A stretch of DNA of 64,000 bases from Capitulum mitella (GCA_030062745.1 CP099846.1:19749621-19813620), one strand, 5' to 3'; counted from the first letter of the stretch, positions 11,371-25,356 are shown. The notes: a model not told the origin generated them from the letters alone. A program made the numbers and translations.

Positions 11371-13484
11371 CCTGCCTGATTTATTTTAGAAATGTCGACA
11401 TTTCAAGGTGTACTATGTGCTTCTATAAATCAAACACGAACAGCTTCTGGAGCTGGTATGATCATATCTGCAAATTAGCCATTTGGTCATGTCTCACTGG
11501 TGTTTTAATGTTACTGAGTCTGTATCGTATTTTGACTGTTTTTTTTTTAACGTTTGACTGCATCAGTAATTGGGCGACTGTTCCTGTTGTGCTTGCAATG
11601 ACACAATACAATACAGTACATCAACCCGTGGCTGCATTTTTTTATGAGAAACGCATCCGAACTTTGGGTATATGAGAAGTGCGCTTTATATAAGAACCAC
11701 CAATAGTCGTGGCCCCATTTGCAAACGGATTTCAATGGCATGCCTACAAGCCCATAATGCGAATACCTGACAATGCTGCTGTAGGTTGCAATCCACTGTA
11801 CTCTTTGAAACTAACATTGTCAGATATTTTTTTTCCTGGACGATGGTGTATGTTGAAATATTCTAAGGTTGTTTTTCACTAAACTGAGTTTAGAATAAAT
11901 TTCCATCGGAACTGGAGCTAACAGCTATAAAACATTTGAATTAGCATAGCATCAAAACCAGCACATGACAAGTATTGATAGCCGCAGCTGTTGAGAAAAG
12001 CTTTCTTTAACCGACGTGGACCGGTTAAACATCGACAGCTCCCTGTATCTTTACGACTGCGTAATTTTAGAGCCTGTAGCTGGGTGATAATGCTCTGAGC
12101 GTGCCGGCCGCGCCAGCCTGCCGCTTAGACAACATGAATCAAATCCCATTTGACGTCAACGAGACGTGCCTCTAGTATTAATGCGACGCGGGATACATCC
12201 GCTCTCTTGCCATAAATACCGCATTCTTAGTCATTTGGCGTTCACCTAGACGTAAACATCATCCCAATGTTTTTCATCAAAAAGAGATTAGCAATTTATC
12301 TCGAGGTTACACTCTGCAAGGATTTACCAAGAGGCTCTGTTCTGGTAAAAGTATAAACAAAAGTAAAGTGTATTTGTAGTTAAGGCCACGGTAAGAACGA
12401 AACGACCTCGTTTTGCCGCGTTGTCCTGAAACATGTCCTCAGATGGCCGTGCCTCTGTTCGAGTTGGCCGGAGGTTTTCTGCTGACTGAGGGAAACGTTG
12501 ACAGACAGACAGACAAACGACACACGCTGGAGTAGCACAGTCTGGCTGCTGTTCTCAGTATACATGGGCTTTACGGATACCAGCAGGATGCCAAGTGTAA
12601 GCGCAAAACCTGAGGCATAGAAAACTTGGCATAGAAGGCAATACAGTACTGAACACTCAGCTTATCTCACCAACTGCTCCACCACCAGTCAACCCACCGT
12701 CTGCGTTAACCCTCGCCTGGCTGGCCTCTGGATCCACGTTCGTAGGGCTGGGGTGGGGTTTCATGACACCCACAGGATCTCAGGAGTTATGAATTCTACA
12801 GAAAAAGAAAAATACCTTTGGAAATCCTTTGGCGAAACTAGAAGAAAACACCCGACTTTTTAAATGCGGACAATATTAAGGCCACCAGAGATCGTCTTAG
12901 TTCAAATTAGCCCCCTTGCATTTTTTTTGCAGAAGCTTTGATAACCAAGGCTTCTAGGCGGCTCTAAAGGGGTTTACCAATAAACTATGACGGGCGGAAA
13001 GGGGTACTTGAGGCTAAAGATGACAATATCAAATAAAGTTAGAAATGAAGGCAAAAAGCTGCCTTTTTGTAAGGGCAGGACTCTTGTTTCTCTCTGAATG
13101 CATATGCATATGTATACGTCTTGATTGGAATACGTCGCAAATGTGTTTGTCACGCATATGAAATCCGCAACAATCATATCAAAGTCAGACAAGGTCAACC
13201 TGGGTCAGCCTGGGTAGCATTAACACCTGAACGTCGGGCGTTTCCGGTGTCCGTCGTATCATCCGCCACATTATCATCGATCACATAAGGCACAGCATAC
13301 AACCCTATGACATCGGATAACGCAATATCTCTTCTACATCCCGAAATCCGCGTCCCGAAGCATTTTTCACGTAACTCACTCAGATACCGGGTGACGGGCA
13401 AGGCCGCAATGCAAAAGCCTAACACTTGACGGAAAGTGCTGTCAAGGTTGTTTACTTTGACGACCAAAAAGAAGAGGATTGGGG

Positions 13485-13485
<1 letters not shown>
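11371..13485. other. Gene-free stretch
   Basis: AT-leaning, with no coding similarity, RNA gene or tandem array noticed. The first few hundred bases may be 3' tail of the LINE copy. Confidence 0.45.
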
Positions 13486-13539
<54 letters not shown>

Positions 13540-13584
13540 GTATATATGCATACATACATATAAATATATATATTTATTTATATG

Positions 13585-13621
<37 letters not shown>

Positions 13622-13668
13622 TTATTATATTATATATATATATAGTATATATATCGTATATACATACA

Positions 13669-13708
<40 letters not shown>
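13486..13708. repeat. (AT)n microsatellite block
   Basis: Three main AT dinucleotide runs separated by AT-rich interruptions that include ATGCATACATACAT-like and TTATTTATAT-like motifs. Long AT tracts of this kind can extrude cruciforms and are assembly-prone. Confidence 0.95.
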
Positions 13709-13709
<1 letters not shown>

Positions 13710-13794
13710 ATAAGCTGTATAGAAGGGAACCATAGGCATAGATTTTATGGCATGTGGTCATACAAAGTGTATTCGCATTCGAAACAGATGGTTC

Positions 13795-14412
13795 CAAGAC
13801 AGAAAGTCAAAAGTCAAAGTCAAAGGACAAAAAGTCAGACGTGAAAAAGCTAAATGGAAAAAAGGCGAAAAAAATAAAGTCAAATGCAAAAAGTCAAAAA
13901 AGCAGAAAAATCGAAATGACAAAAGTCAGGGGGAAAAGTCAAATAGGCAAAAACTAGAGAGAGATAAAAGTAAAATGAAGAAAAGTCAAAAAACAATGTC
14001 AAACGTAAAGTCAATTAAGGAAAATGTCCAAAGGTATAAGGAAAGCCTATATAATCAAAAAGTCATATAGGCGGAAACTCAAGAGGGATAAAAGTAAAAT
14101 GAAGAAAAGTAAAAAAAACAATGTCAAACATAAAATGTCAGTTAAAGAAAATGTCCAAAGGTATAGGCAGCCAACAGATAAACGTCAAAAAGACAACCAG
14201 TGAAAAGGACCAAAACCCAGAGGGATAAAGGTCACAAGGATAAAAGGCGAGTGCGAAAAGTCAAAAAGAGTAATTGTCAAAAATAATAAGTTAAAGGAGT
14301 TAAACGTTGACGAGACAGAGGTCAAGAGGATGAAAATGAGATGTAAGAGGTTAAAAAGGTAATCAGACAACAACATCGATAAAAAGCGGGTGGACAAAAC
14401 GGTCAGTTCAAA
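13795..14412. repeat. GTCAAA-rich degenerate minisatellite
   Basis: A purine-rich field built from AAAGTCAAA-like words. Within it a ~125-bp segment is duplicated: AGATAAAAGTAAAATGAAGA at ~13963 recurs in near-identical form at ~14087, and each copy runs on through AATGTCCAAAGGTATA. Open frames here are lysine-rich products of the repeat, not genes. Confidence 0.85.
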
Positions 14413-16560
14413 CTGTAAGATAGGTAAGATTTCAAAGTACACAAATCCACATGGGCAGTTCTGTCGAAAGACTTTTTAATTGGCATCATAGCCGGGCATA
14501 TGGCATCATTGTCAAAATTCCGTCTGCCATGATAATCGCCAAAGCGGTATGGCACGGCTGGGCTATGCCAGGTCATTGGGGATTCCTGCTGTGAAACTGC
14601 TCTTGCTCAGATGCGGATGTTGGAAGGCTGTTTTCTACACCAAGGATCAACGACCTAGAGCGAGCAGTTTAACACCAGTTGGGCTACCAGACAGGATACC
14701 AGATTTTTGGACCTCTGAGATCCATATAACTTAGCAACGTGCCAAGCGACGTTTGAAAACGCACTTCATGCGTTTTCTCAGAGTGCGTATCTAAGTCTCA
14801 GAAGCACCAAGCTAATTCCACAATCTAAACAGTAAAAGTAAAAAGGCCGAAAGTTCAGCTGATCTAAGGCCAACGACCTGGAATTCCAGAAAAATTCGGA
14901 ATTACAGAATTGCTCTATTTTCCATCGTCTATCAATACGCGAAGTTTTATTTCAATTCATACATTTCACGAAATGCTATGCCACATTCATACTTTTCAGA
15001 TGGTCTTACATGACCTCTCCTAGGTCAATGACCTAGGGCGACCCTGAGTAGAAAAACGGGTCAACATGTGAAATGATGCCAGGTTGCCCTAAGTTTTCTA
15101 TCTCTGTGTCTTTTCGTTTTTTGACCAGCATCAGAAGACCGGAGGAGGGCTCTCATGACCCCCGGCTCGACGAAATTTACCCTTATCCGGCAGGAAGGGT
15201 CGTTGTAGGAATCCCCTACAGCGAACCCTCAGTTTTTCTTGAATAACTTTTTAGTGACAGGAGACAGAGCGCCGATTTTTTTTCTGTAGCTGAGTTTGCT
15301 GATATGTCGTGACCTGTGATCTTTTTGTCAAGACCATGTCAGTCGTGTTTTTAACTAAATCGAGCAATACGTTTCATTTTTTGGATATTCGGTACTGCAA
15401 TGTTGCATTACATATTCCCGTGATACGTGCTGGTGCCGATGACCTGATTTTAGCGTATGGGAAGGGTCAAGTCATCAGATGTCAAGCTAGGTCAAACGTG
15501 AATATCAAACATTGACGTCAAACGCCATTGTGGTTTTGTGCACGGGATAAGTGATACCTGAACTTGCAAGGATGTTTTATTACGATCCAGCAAGTCGACA
15601 TTATTCTGAAGAGCATCGTTTGACAAAATGTAAAACCAATTTGTAGGTCAAGGCCACGCTAGGTCAGAGAAAATCGAAAATTCAAAAAATCGGAATTCGA
15701 TTGCGCCTCTAGCGGTGACCTTCACCAACTATCGCGGCCACCAAAATGATATGCCAGGATGACCCGTGTGCCCACCTACCTGCACACCAAATTTGGCGGC
15801 TCCAGCTTAAGTGGTTTTTGACAAGGAGCGATTTCCGTAAAACGACATGAGCGTCCCTGGTGGTGGCTTTAGGAACTAAGGCGACCGCGACCCTAAATAG
15901 GCGACCCCTCCCAGCCCGAGGAGAACCGACGTACCAAGTTCGGAACGCTTGTCGTCGCTTGTTTGACCTGTGACCCGACAAAAATATGATGACACTATCA
16001 TGTCTCGTACTGTGAATTCCAGCTATGATGACATTTTCGTGATCTGAGAGGACACCCATTGAGCTAGACCCAGAAAATGCATACATTTACCGATGGCGAA
16101 GATAACGACCAACACCCTGGTGCTTATATAATTGATTTGTTTTCGAAGTTTAAAAATTATATTGCTAAGGAAACTTGGACATATTTTGGCATGGCCTCTA
16201 TGGGATCATTACCATGATCTGGAAGGTGACCTGCTGACCTAAAACCAAAAGCCGAACATTGCTGAATTGCTTACCTGACAAGCAACAGAATGTTTTTGCC
16301 ACCTTACTCTTCCTCTCTCTGTCCCAAAGCTAGTAGGTAGGGGTCTTTATAGGATCCCCCGTCGGGCAAGGGTTAGTCGATGGTCAGAATGTCGTTTACC
16401 TAACAAAAGGAGCAATCTTAATGGCATGAGTCCAACTCCTAGTAGGGAGGGGTCGTTTTAGGATACCCGCGGGGCAAGGGTTAGTCGATGGCCAGAATGT
16501 CGTTTACCCAATAAAAGGAGCAATCTTAATGGTATGAGTCTAACTCCTGCTTTGAACCGA
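14413..16560. repeat. Dispersed GGTCA-rich repeat field with a ~108-bp tandem duplication
   Basis: Non-coding sequence with repeated TGACCT/AGGTCA words, including a CCTAGGTCA-A-TGACCTAGG palindrome at 15019-15037. At 16331-16548 two ~108-bp copies lie head to tail, each with GGGCAAGGGTTAGTCGATGG and AGGAGCAATCTTAATGG. A weaker relative (AGGGTCGTTGTAGGAATCCCC) occurs at ~15197. It resembles a non-autonomous transposon family with no coding part left; no family is assigned. Confidence 0.55.
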
Positions 16561-18770
16561 ATACCGTCTAGTGGCCTCCTGGCATGGACACGTGCATACA
16601 GTTGACTACCTGGATTTCTGGGCCATTATTATCGCCTACAAATAGTCAAAAGCACGAAAGACGCATGAAATAGCTTAACAAGGACTATGCTGTGGTGCAG
16701 CTAAATATTTTCCCCTACTTTCCTTTCTCCACCTGCCAGCATTGTTGACAACAGTAGAAATCACTTCGTGAGCTCTTCCACAGATTGGCAACGTCGACTG
16801 TGACGTCACACATTGAATATGGAAGCGTTACCAGCCAACGGCTGCAATATCTTAGTAACTGACAGGATCACAGAGCCACCTCAGAACGAGGACAGGAGCA
16901 TTAGCACACTTTCAGGCGGCATATATGCCTGGTCATGTTGCCTGCATGTCTGCTTGCCGTAATTGGCAGCCTAACGATGGTCGATAGGCCGCGGCGGCTG
17001 GCACTGGTCTGCCAAGGATGCCTTTAATCTCCTGTTGCTGAGTCGTCGCTGGCGTAGGCTGGAAGCTGGAACCGTGACGCCTGCGGCGGGACGCCGCCTG
17101 ACCAAACTGTGGCGCTCAGGGAGGGCAGCTCGGCCTGTCGCACCCCCGACACGGCGGAGCGGCAGTGGCGCGGAGGACAGCGCCCGGTTCACATTCACGT
17201 CTTGTTACCGTGTCTTATCGCCGGCAGTACTCGGTAATGGATTCCTGTCGCCATGTCCTAGTCCCGGCGCCACAGACCGTGTAAACAGATGGCACAGACT
17301 GCACAGCTAACAAGCGCCAGCTGCTAACGGAGCCGAGACAAAATACTCTTATCGTTGACACACAAAGCAGCGGATAGATTTCCAACGGCCTCGACCGTCT
17401 TCTGGTGCTGGTTTGTGTTAGCAGGGCGAATATCTTCGGCAACGACAATGCCATCCCTGCCGAGGACTCCTCGACATTTTGGTTTGTTTGTTATCGGCGA
17501 CCGGACCGGTCCTCAATTGCCTGATGTCTAGATCGGTTATCATCGGAGGCCAATGTTAACGAGGCTGTTACCAAGTTGGCGTGGATCACCAATTACGAAG
17601 TTCCTACCGGAACTCCTTATCAATCGATCGCGGAGGGCAGAGACAGTAAACAGACGCTGTCATCAGTTGCTATGATGTAAGCACCATGTGCATCATATGT
17701 CGGCGTGCTCGATACTAGAATGGAGATAGGTGGTTTAAACAAACGTTAAGTTTGTGAATAAATTATTTGTGTTGGTACAAGGAAAAATGGCACAGATGTA
17801 CGATCAGAGTTTGTTTTTGTGCCTAACAGAGCGCTGGCGATTTTTACATGACTTGAAATAAAAAAATCGAAATGAACCACGACTTTTTTTTGTCAGTTGT
17901 AGTGTTACAATTACATAACGCAAAATTATTTCGTCCAAGTCCCTTGTATCGCACTAGAAATTAACCATGCAAAAATACCATCGCTGGAGTCATTTCCTTA
18001 CGTTCCGACCGGTGCAGCGCCTGATAAATCCACGTCCACGAAATCCTCCCACGTAGAAGTCAGAATCCACTTCGTCACTTTCAAAAAGCCCAACCCTTCC
18101 CGTCCTCTGGCACGGGCTTTCTGGCATTCAGACATCTTCCGGCACCGAAATCCTGAATACTGGATGGAACAGACAAGCAGCCGGGTCGTAAGCCTAGATC
18201 AGGTCGGGCAGGCATGTCGCCGTCACATCCAGAGTCCAGACGAGGCTGATCCTTCATGTGCGGCGTGACGGCGACAAAGAGGATTGTCACCGGCTCTGTG
18301 GCCGTCGGCCGGGGACAGACGAGCTCGTCAGCGGTGACCCAGTCCGGAGTGGCCCGCCCCGCTCCCCTGGGACGGGCCACGGCGGGCCATTATCGTACTG
18401 CCGCGCGTTAATCTCGTGCCAGCTCCCACGCCGGATCGGCCTAAATCCACGGAACGTCGCTGCGGTCAGGCACGCAGGGGAAACACAACGAGGGAGGTGC
18501 ACTGCAGAGAGGCGAGGAAGGGTGGGAAGGAGACAGCAACAGAGACAGAGAGATGGAGGGAGAGACAGGGAGACAGAATGAGGAGAAAAAGATGAAGACA
18601 GTCTATTCGTGTTTGTGCATGCAGGTCTAAAGAGTACGTTCTCGTTTAGTTCTTCAGTGGTTTGCCGAAATGCTTTCCAGTTTGAGAGGGATGAAAAGTT
18701 CACTTTCTTCTTCCCTTCAAAATTTCAGGCAACGTAAGACAACGACTCTTTAAGGAAGGTCTTAACTGGC
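16561..18770. other. Gene-free stretch
   Basis: Mixed composition with GC-rich patches at 16990-17180 and 18250-18480. Short open frames lack domains. Nothing else recognised. Confidence 0.45.
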
Positions 18771-19420
18771 TTCTGTTAACCCGCCCCCGACTGGGGGCTG
18801 TTAACAGCCCCTCTGAGGTTTTTCTGGGATTTCGAGAAAACGAACAAACACAGAGTCACGAAACTTTGTGTACCTTTTGCTTCATCATTTTTACACCTTG
18901 TGTCAAAATTTTGACCTCAGGCCAGGTCAGGTGCCTGACCTAGGTCAGGTCAAACAGACCTATGCCAAAAAAAGTTTAGCGCCCTGTAACTTTTTCGGAA
19001 AACAAGATATCTCAATAATACTTTCAGGGATTAGTGATCCTTATAGATGCAACAAATCTCCTATCTCAAATTTTTCGGAATTTTCCGGGTCATTGACCTA
19101 AGGTCAAGCCCGTTTTTAAGACATGTCGTTTTTTGGGAAATTGACAGAATATTTTATAACATTTTTAGTGTGGAGTGAAGCAGACATCTAGTTACCGTCA
19201 TTGGACAAAGTATCAATGACTTCCAGACATTGACCTGAGGTCAGGTCACGAGTAACTGTAGTGAGCCAAAATGTACCACCGTCAAAATCGGCGATGAATT
19301 ACTCAGAATGGGTAGAAAATGGCAGAACTAGCTTGGACAGACGGAAGTAATACCAGGAACCTCAAAAAGCTCGGAAAATAGCATATTTTGGAAATAAACA
19401 GGCTCTCGCGAATAAAGCTC
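18771..19420. repeat. GGTCA-palindrome repeat region
   Basis: Contains a perfect 16-bp palindrome CCTGACCTAGGTCAGG (18934-18949), a TCAAAATTTTGA palindrome (18903-18914) and further TGACCT..AGGTCA words near 19095 and 19230. The style matches 15.0-16.5 kb and 59.8-61.2 kb, suggesting one dispersed family. Confidence 0.5.
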
Positions 19421-20560
19421 CGCAAATTCTGTAGATTGGCAACTAATGAATTTTTCCAAAATTTAAGCATGGAAAACCATTACAAGAACCAGTAAGATCA
19501 ATAAAATTTACATGGATAGGCTTTTTTCGCAAAAATAAAGGAACGCTAAAATTAGTTCCCGTCAATTTGTTACTGCATACCGCTAAGGCGCACGCCGACA
19601 GCCGGCGCGATAATTGCCGTGTCTTTAACTCGACGTTTCGGCGTATATATTTAACGGATCTGAGAAATAAGATGTGTATCGGCATTTGCGGACCTTTACT
19701 TGTGCGCTGGTGCCTTTATTTATGCGTTATTAGTCACAGCCCTTGAGATTCAGGCCATTCCTCGGTCTCATGCGGTCGGCTATGAGAAAACATATATAGG
19801 GCGTAAATTGTTTACATATTATCTAAAACTAAAAATGAGACCAGTTTCGAGCTCTACTCGTCACAAGCTTTCCAACGGTGTGCTTATTTTTGTTGTGCGA
19901 CCAACCGTTCGCGAGTTAGAGGGGGGGGGCGGCCAACAGCCTCCCCAGTCGCGCATAATCGTAACGGACTAACGGACCGACAGTCGTGCGCGGGTTAATT
20001 GTTATGCATTTTTTACCAACCTATTGTATGAGCATTCTTTTGAGAGCCTGCCTGCTGATGCTGGTAGAAACCAACTATGCGCGGCATTGTTGAACGATGG
20101 AGATAATATGCGACTAAAAGATTGTTAAAACTTACTGACTTTTTCCATGTTTCTTTTTTCGACTACCGAGAGCACACAACCGACGATGATAAAACTGTAA
20201 CCGCCACCAGCAGCAGCAGCAGACAACATCCGCTGGCGCAGCTTCCCAGTGCTCCGTCGGGTCATCACCAGGTCAGCGGCAGGTCGTCGGCAGGTCAGAA
20301 GCCGTGCGTCCCGCCGCTCTCGGGCGGGCCTCTGGTGGCTCCCTCTGGCGGACGGGCGTCAGGCCGGGCCGGGCAGGGCCAGGCCGGACCGGACCGGGCC
20401 AGTCAGTCGCGAGCTGGCGGCCGCGGAGGAACGCCGAGCGTCGCACCGCCGCATCGCAGACCCGCACCCGGTCACCGGCACCGCACGGACCGAGACAGGT
20501 ACGGCAGAGGAGCCGGTCAGGAGAACGCTGCTCTCAGTGTCGCGATCGGTCGAGTGGCCC
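19421..20560. other. Gene-free stretch
   Basis: AT-leaning to ~20150, then GC-rich. A CAG-type trinucleotide run sits at ~20209-20223. The open frames in 20249-20704 on both strands reflect GC richness and the hexamer repeat that follows. Not called as genes. Confidence 0.45.
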
Positions 20561-20822
20561 TCAGCCCAATCTCAGTCTCTCCAGTCCAGGCCCCAGTTTC
20601 AGTCTCAGTCTCGGTTTCAGCCACGGTCCCAGTCCCAGTCTCAGTCTCGGTGTCAGTCCCGAGCTCGATCTCAGCCTTGGTCTCAGTCTCTGCCCAAATC
20701 CTAGCCCTAGTCTCTCTCCATTCACAGTTCCAGTCCAGTCGCAGTCGCAGTCCTAGTCCCAGTCATAGTTCTTAGTACCAGCCCCAGTCTGTCTCAGCTC
20801 TTGTCCCAGTCTCAGTCTCAGG
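20561..20822. repeat. CAGTCT/CAGTCC hexamer repeat
   Basis: A degenerate six-base tandem (CAGTCT, CAGTCC, CGGTTTCAG variants) over ~260 bp. Since 6 is a multiple of 3, it leaves all three plus-strand frames open for a while as Ser/Gln/Val-rich or Pro/Ser-rich peptides with no other support. Confidence 0.85.
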
Positions 20823-23800
20823 CGGCTGCTGACTGCTGACTCTGACGATCAGGGTCCGCGTGTGGCACGCAAAAGGGCGGGAGCCATACCCAGTATTTGG
20901 CGTGCCCACCGCCGTCGGCTCGGCTTGAAGGAGCCTGGCGGCGGCTTGTTAGCATACCACACACGCTGACGGCTGTCATTGGCAGCGCGCGAGATCTGCA
21001 GTGATCTGGTTGGCTGCGGTCCCGTGCCACCGGATGTTTTCGACCCTTCTCGGTGATGATTTGACCACTGCAACTCCGCTCAGGACGCCGTTTATCATGA
21101 TGCGACGTTGCCTGCAGGAAAACATCCCAGATAGCGCAACCATTCGCGCCAATCGCGCCAGGCATCGTGTTTGATGGTTCAGCCGGAGTTTCGAATCCTA
21201 GGATCTCAGGTGTTATCTGGACGGAGCGGGGCTGCACTTCTAACGTCACGACATTTCGTGGACGTCTCGCGGGCGGTTCTCACGTGTTCAACATTCCTTT
21301 GCTTGGTGTTCGATGTGCCACGGTGCCATGGGAGTGACGGAATGGCCGAGTTTCGTGATCCCGCCGCCCTCCCGCCCCCCTCTGTCTTGTCAAGCCTTCC
21401 GTGAGCGTCATTGTTTCGTTGTCACGCCGCCCCTGCGCCTGCGACATTCCATCTGTGTTGTCCTGTCGTTAAGCAGCCAGCTATCCAGCTGTCCATCGTT
21501 CTTGTCTTTTGTTCACCACCAGCGCCACCAGTCTGCAGCTGGTTTTACCGGACACCACACGACGATCTGGGGGCACACAGAAGGTTTCGTCCCGGGATGA
21601 CCCGGCGGTTGATGACTGGACACAGCCGTCACCGGGCGCCGGCGACACGTGCGTCCGTTTTTCCGCCGGCTGTTTGGACCTCGAGTACAGTGTCCCGATT
21701 TCGGCGCCGCCACGAGCGCTCGGCGGACTCTGCTCTTGAGCGCGGTCGCGCTTTGTTTCCACGGTCGCTGGACCGCGGCGGGCGGGCGGCGCAGGCCACG
21801 CGCCGCAGCGCCGCCGCGTGCATCAGCAGAACCGCCCCGGGCGCAGTGATTAGACCGCCGCCCACCGTCAGCTCATGAGGCCGCCCGCCGCGGCCAGCAC
21901 GCAGCCCTGCACGGCGGCATGACCTGCGTGACCCCGCGCTGCCAAACCGTCCTCCCCTGTGGCCGTAGAATGGCTGGGTGTACGTCGGCGGGCGCTCTCC
22001 GGCCAAAGTCCAAACCGGGTCCACCAGCGCCGAGGCTGAGAAGCTGACGATCACATGAGACACAGGGGTTGTCGCATGAACCAGCGTTCAATTAGCCATG
22101 CGGGGACGGAGAGGGATAACGTGTGATACCGCGAGTCCAGTTGTTGTTGTCAGTTTATCAGTGCTCCGCTCGGCTGAGCAGAACACTTGTTCCGGACCTA
22201 TCCCCTAACGAAGCGCGCACGGTTCCCGTGTCTGATCGTATCGCCCAGTTGGAGTGGGGCGAAGGAAAGCAGTGGGCGATGAGTAATTGTTAACGCGCTG
22301 ACGAAATACTAAATTAATGAACCGCCAACACAGCGTTGCTCCCTGTTCCCCGATAAAATATTACCAGGTAATTGCCGAAGCGTCCCCGAGACGCTGTGAC
22401 TGCACGTCAGGTCACTGATATTGTTCATCCACGGCGGCGCGCGAATCCAGTTTAAGTCTGAATCGGACGCTCGTCACCCCGCTGTTTCCGGTCCGGGCGA
22501 AACATCGGCTCCGATTCTGTCGAGAGGCCGCCTGCGTCTGCACCGCCGGCGGACCGCCCGGTCCCGTGTTCGGACCGCGTTTTCCCTCCACACTTTCCTG
22601 GCGGCCGCCGTTTTCCTGCCGCACCGTCGTCCTACGGTGCCTCGGTAACTTTGCCTCCAGAAGCTCACCCGGCCGGGTCGTCTGCTCGGGGCCAGGTCGG
22701 GCCCGGCTCCGCCGGCCGGCCGCGGCCGCTCAGTGCCGCGCCCAGCGGCGAGGGCAGCTCCCACGGCGCGCCCGCCCGCCCGCTCGCCGGCGGCGCTGGC
22801 CGGCCTGGGAACGGTCCGCGCCGATTGGTACATTGTTGAGCGCGGTCCGGCCCGGTCCGTTCCGGTCCGGCTGTGACGGCCGAAACAGTCCGTTCCGGTC
22901 CCGCTGGTGATGGCCTGGAGTTCAGAGCGAAACACGCAGCGAAGACTGCCGGTTATCCACAGCTGTGCACAGCGAAGCCTGGGGCATGCTTGTGCGACAG
23001 TCCTTTTTTAACGACGCTTTTAATTTCGTTCATCGGCCATATTCCAGATGAATGAGAAAAATCAGGCCAGATTTACATTTAGGTTCGCCGCGTATGAAGT
23101 AACGCAGCTGGCAAACGTCAATGTTGCATTGGCATCCGTGCTTTGCGGCCGTAAAATTATCGGCATTTTCTTCGAAGTTGTCATTTCATCACGTTTTGTG
23201 CTCCGAACGACCTATTTCGGCGAATTATGGATACGCACGTTCACCAACTCTTTGAGTTCGCGAATGCCAATCGGTGCGCACACCGTTCGAGCGAAAATGT
23301 TACAGAATACGTTCTGCACAGCTTATAGCTGGTGGTGATGCAGCTAGATTTACATGCCGTCGTAAATCATCTGGAATCGTAAGAGACGTTTTAATTGCCA
23401 ATAAATCTGTCAACCTTGTGTTTTTGATGAGCACGAAGAGCGTAGGACATTGTGATGGTGCCTTTATGCTCTCTGAGACAGCATGAGAAGATATAAGGTA
23501 GTCGCAAAGTAGGTCAGTTCGGGTAGAGTATGCGTTTGTCGCGTGGTTGGTGCTTCTGCATCCTCATGTGCTTTGTATATTTCACTGGCGTCAAAATTTT
23601 GCTGATGTGACGACATGACGTTGTCAGGTTTCCGAGCTATCAGTCTGCGTTGCATCACGCAATGAACTTTCCACGAAAAATATATTTTGTTCGTATCAGA
23701 GATTCGTCACCTACATAACTTCTGGCAGCAAGCAGACAGCAGGGCTAATTTGTCAATCGTCGGTGCAATGATTAAGCTTTACCTTATTTTGGCGACCAAA

Positions 23801-25127
23801 GCTTTTCGTCATGCAGGATTGATGAACATCAGCTCATCTCGTTGCACGGATTTCTGGACATGTCCAGCGGCTTGAGGCGGCCAAACCATGAGCTGCGCTG
23901 TCTGCAGCTCAGGTGCGCCGACAGCTCGGAGTGTGGACCATCTCCCTCGGGCCACAGTCGTGCCCGACCCGGACCCAGTTTTCGTTTGTGGTAATGACCT
24001 CCGGACGGACTGCCGGCCTTTCCGACGTCCTATCGTCCCCACTTCCCCTATTCCGCCTCTGTTCTCCCCGAAACTCCCCTGACTCAGGGGCTGGGAGTTC
24101 CGCTCGGTTTCCGGCCAAACTGATGTCACGAGACCGTCACCATGTCGAGATTCGGCGCTCGGTGGACATTCTCAAAGCATAGCAGCTCCCGTCTGGTTTT
24201 GTTTTTTGTGTGCGGACGCCCCCGTCATATCAAATGACATGACGAGCTCACCAGCCGAGCACAGTTTTAATAACCCGCATGACTGCCCAGTCTAGTTCTT
24301 GTCCCGTGTCCGTATCGGTTACAAGCGAAACACGGAGGAACGGAAGGCCTATATTACCCTCCGCCCCCGTTCGTGTGTGGCGCTCCTTGGCAGTTCCGCT
24401 CTTGCGCTCTGCTTCGCGAGCGGAGGAAGAGCGGGGAGAGGGAGAGAGTGGCCCGACAGGACCAACAGGAGGAACAAGCAGAATGGAATGCTGACGTGGA
24501 TAAGTCCTGCTGAAATAGATCGTAGTCCCGCAAGGATAGACCGTCAAAACAATGGGAGCACGTACCCAGGTTTACTGGCCGGGGAAAGACAACAGAACCA
24601 GATCGACTGGAATGGCAGCAACCCAGACAGGCGGAGCAGAAAGATCTGGGGAGATCGCAGAACGGAGTTCATGCTGGGTGAACAGGACGGAGCTCCGACG
24701 ATCAGGCAAGACGTGCACGATAGTGGTCGGACTTCCCGGATGGGGCCCCGGCGGTTTCGATATCAACCATGAACGTCCTCTCGTCCTTCAGCCCCGTAGC
24801 CGCCACTGCGCCACAGCCGAACAGCGCGCTAAAAAAAAGCCGTCGCGTCAAGTGGCGCGCACGCGTTTAACCAGCACCAATCTGGCGCGGTGAGGCCAAA
24901 CGTGGCGCTGCACGGGTCCGCTGTGCGGGCGATGCTGGCAGCTCTTTATAGCCAGTTGCCGGCGTGGCTGTCCGCAGTGGACAGGTGCTGGCGCGCCTGA
25001 TGCGACAGGCGCACACGCTCGGACCAGTGTGCTGGTGCATTGGCGAACGCGCAGCCGTCTGCACACAATACAGGAACGGGGTGAAAATGCTCAGACACAG
25101 CGAGCAGTGGGATGAGAAAGAGATAGG
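20823..25127. other. Gene-free stretch with GC-rich islands
   Basis: GC- and CpG-rich at 21590-22080 and 22420-22920, with numerous overlapping open frames on both strands but no domain, no consistent splice-linked series and no RNA gene. Between and after these islands the sequence is ordinary. A distant promoter or enhancer is possible, but the sequence does not show one. Confidence 0.4.
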
Positions 25128-25208
25128 GAAAGAGAGAGAGAGAGAGAGGAGAGGGAGACAGACAGACAGACAGATGGAGAGAGAGAGGGAGAGGGAGAGA
25201 GACAGACG

Positions 25209-25244
<36 letters not shown>

Positions 25245-25272
25245 TACAGATAGGCAGGGAGAGAGAGAGAGA

Positions 25273-25356
<84 letters not shown>

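Noticed and set aside
11371..11675. Continuation of the LINE open frame as coding sequence
   Set aside because: Beyond ~11400 the residues no longer fit the RT C-terminal pattern and look like translated AT-rich tail.
13195..13551. 118-codon minus-strand open frame with an Ile-Tyr run
   Set aside because: Its N-terminus is the AT microsatellite; the remainder has no recognisable domain.
20122..20775. 217-codon plus-strand open frame
   Set aside because: Its second half is the translated CAGTCY repeat and its first half is GC-rich sequence open in several frames at once.
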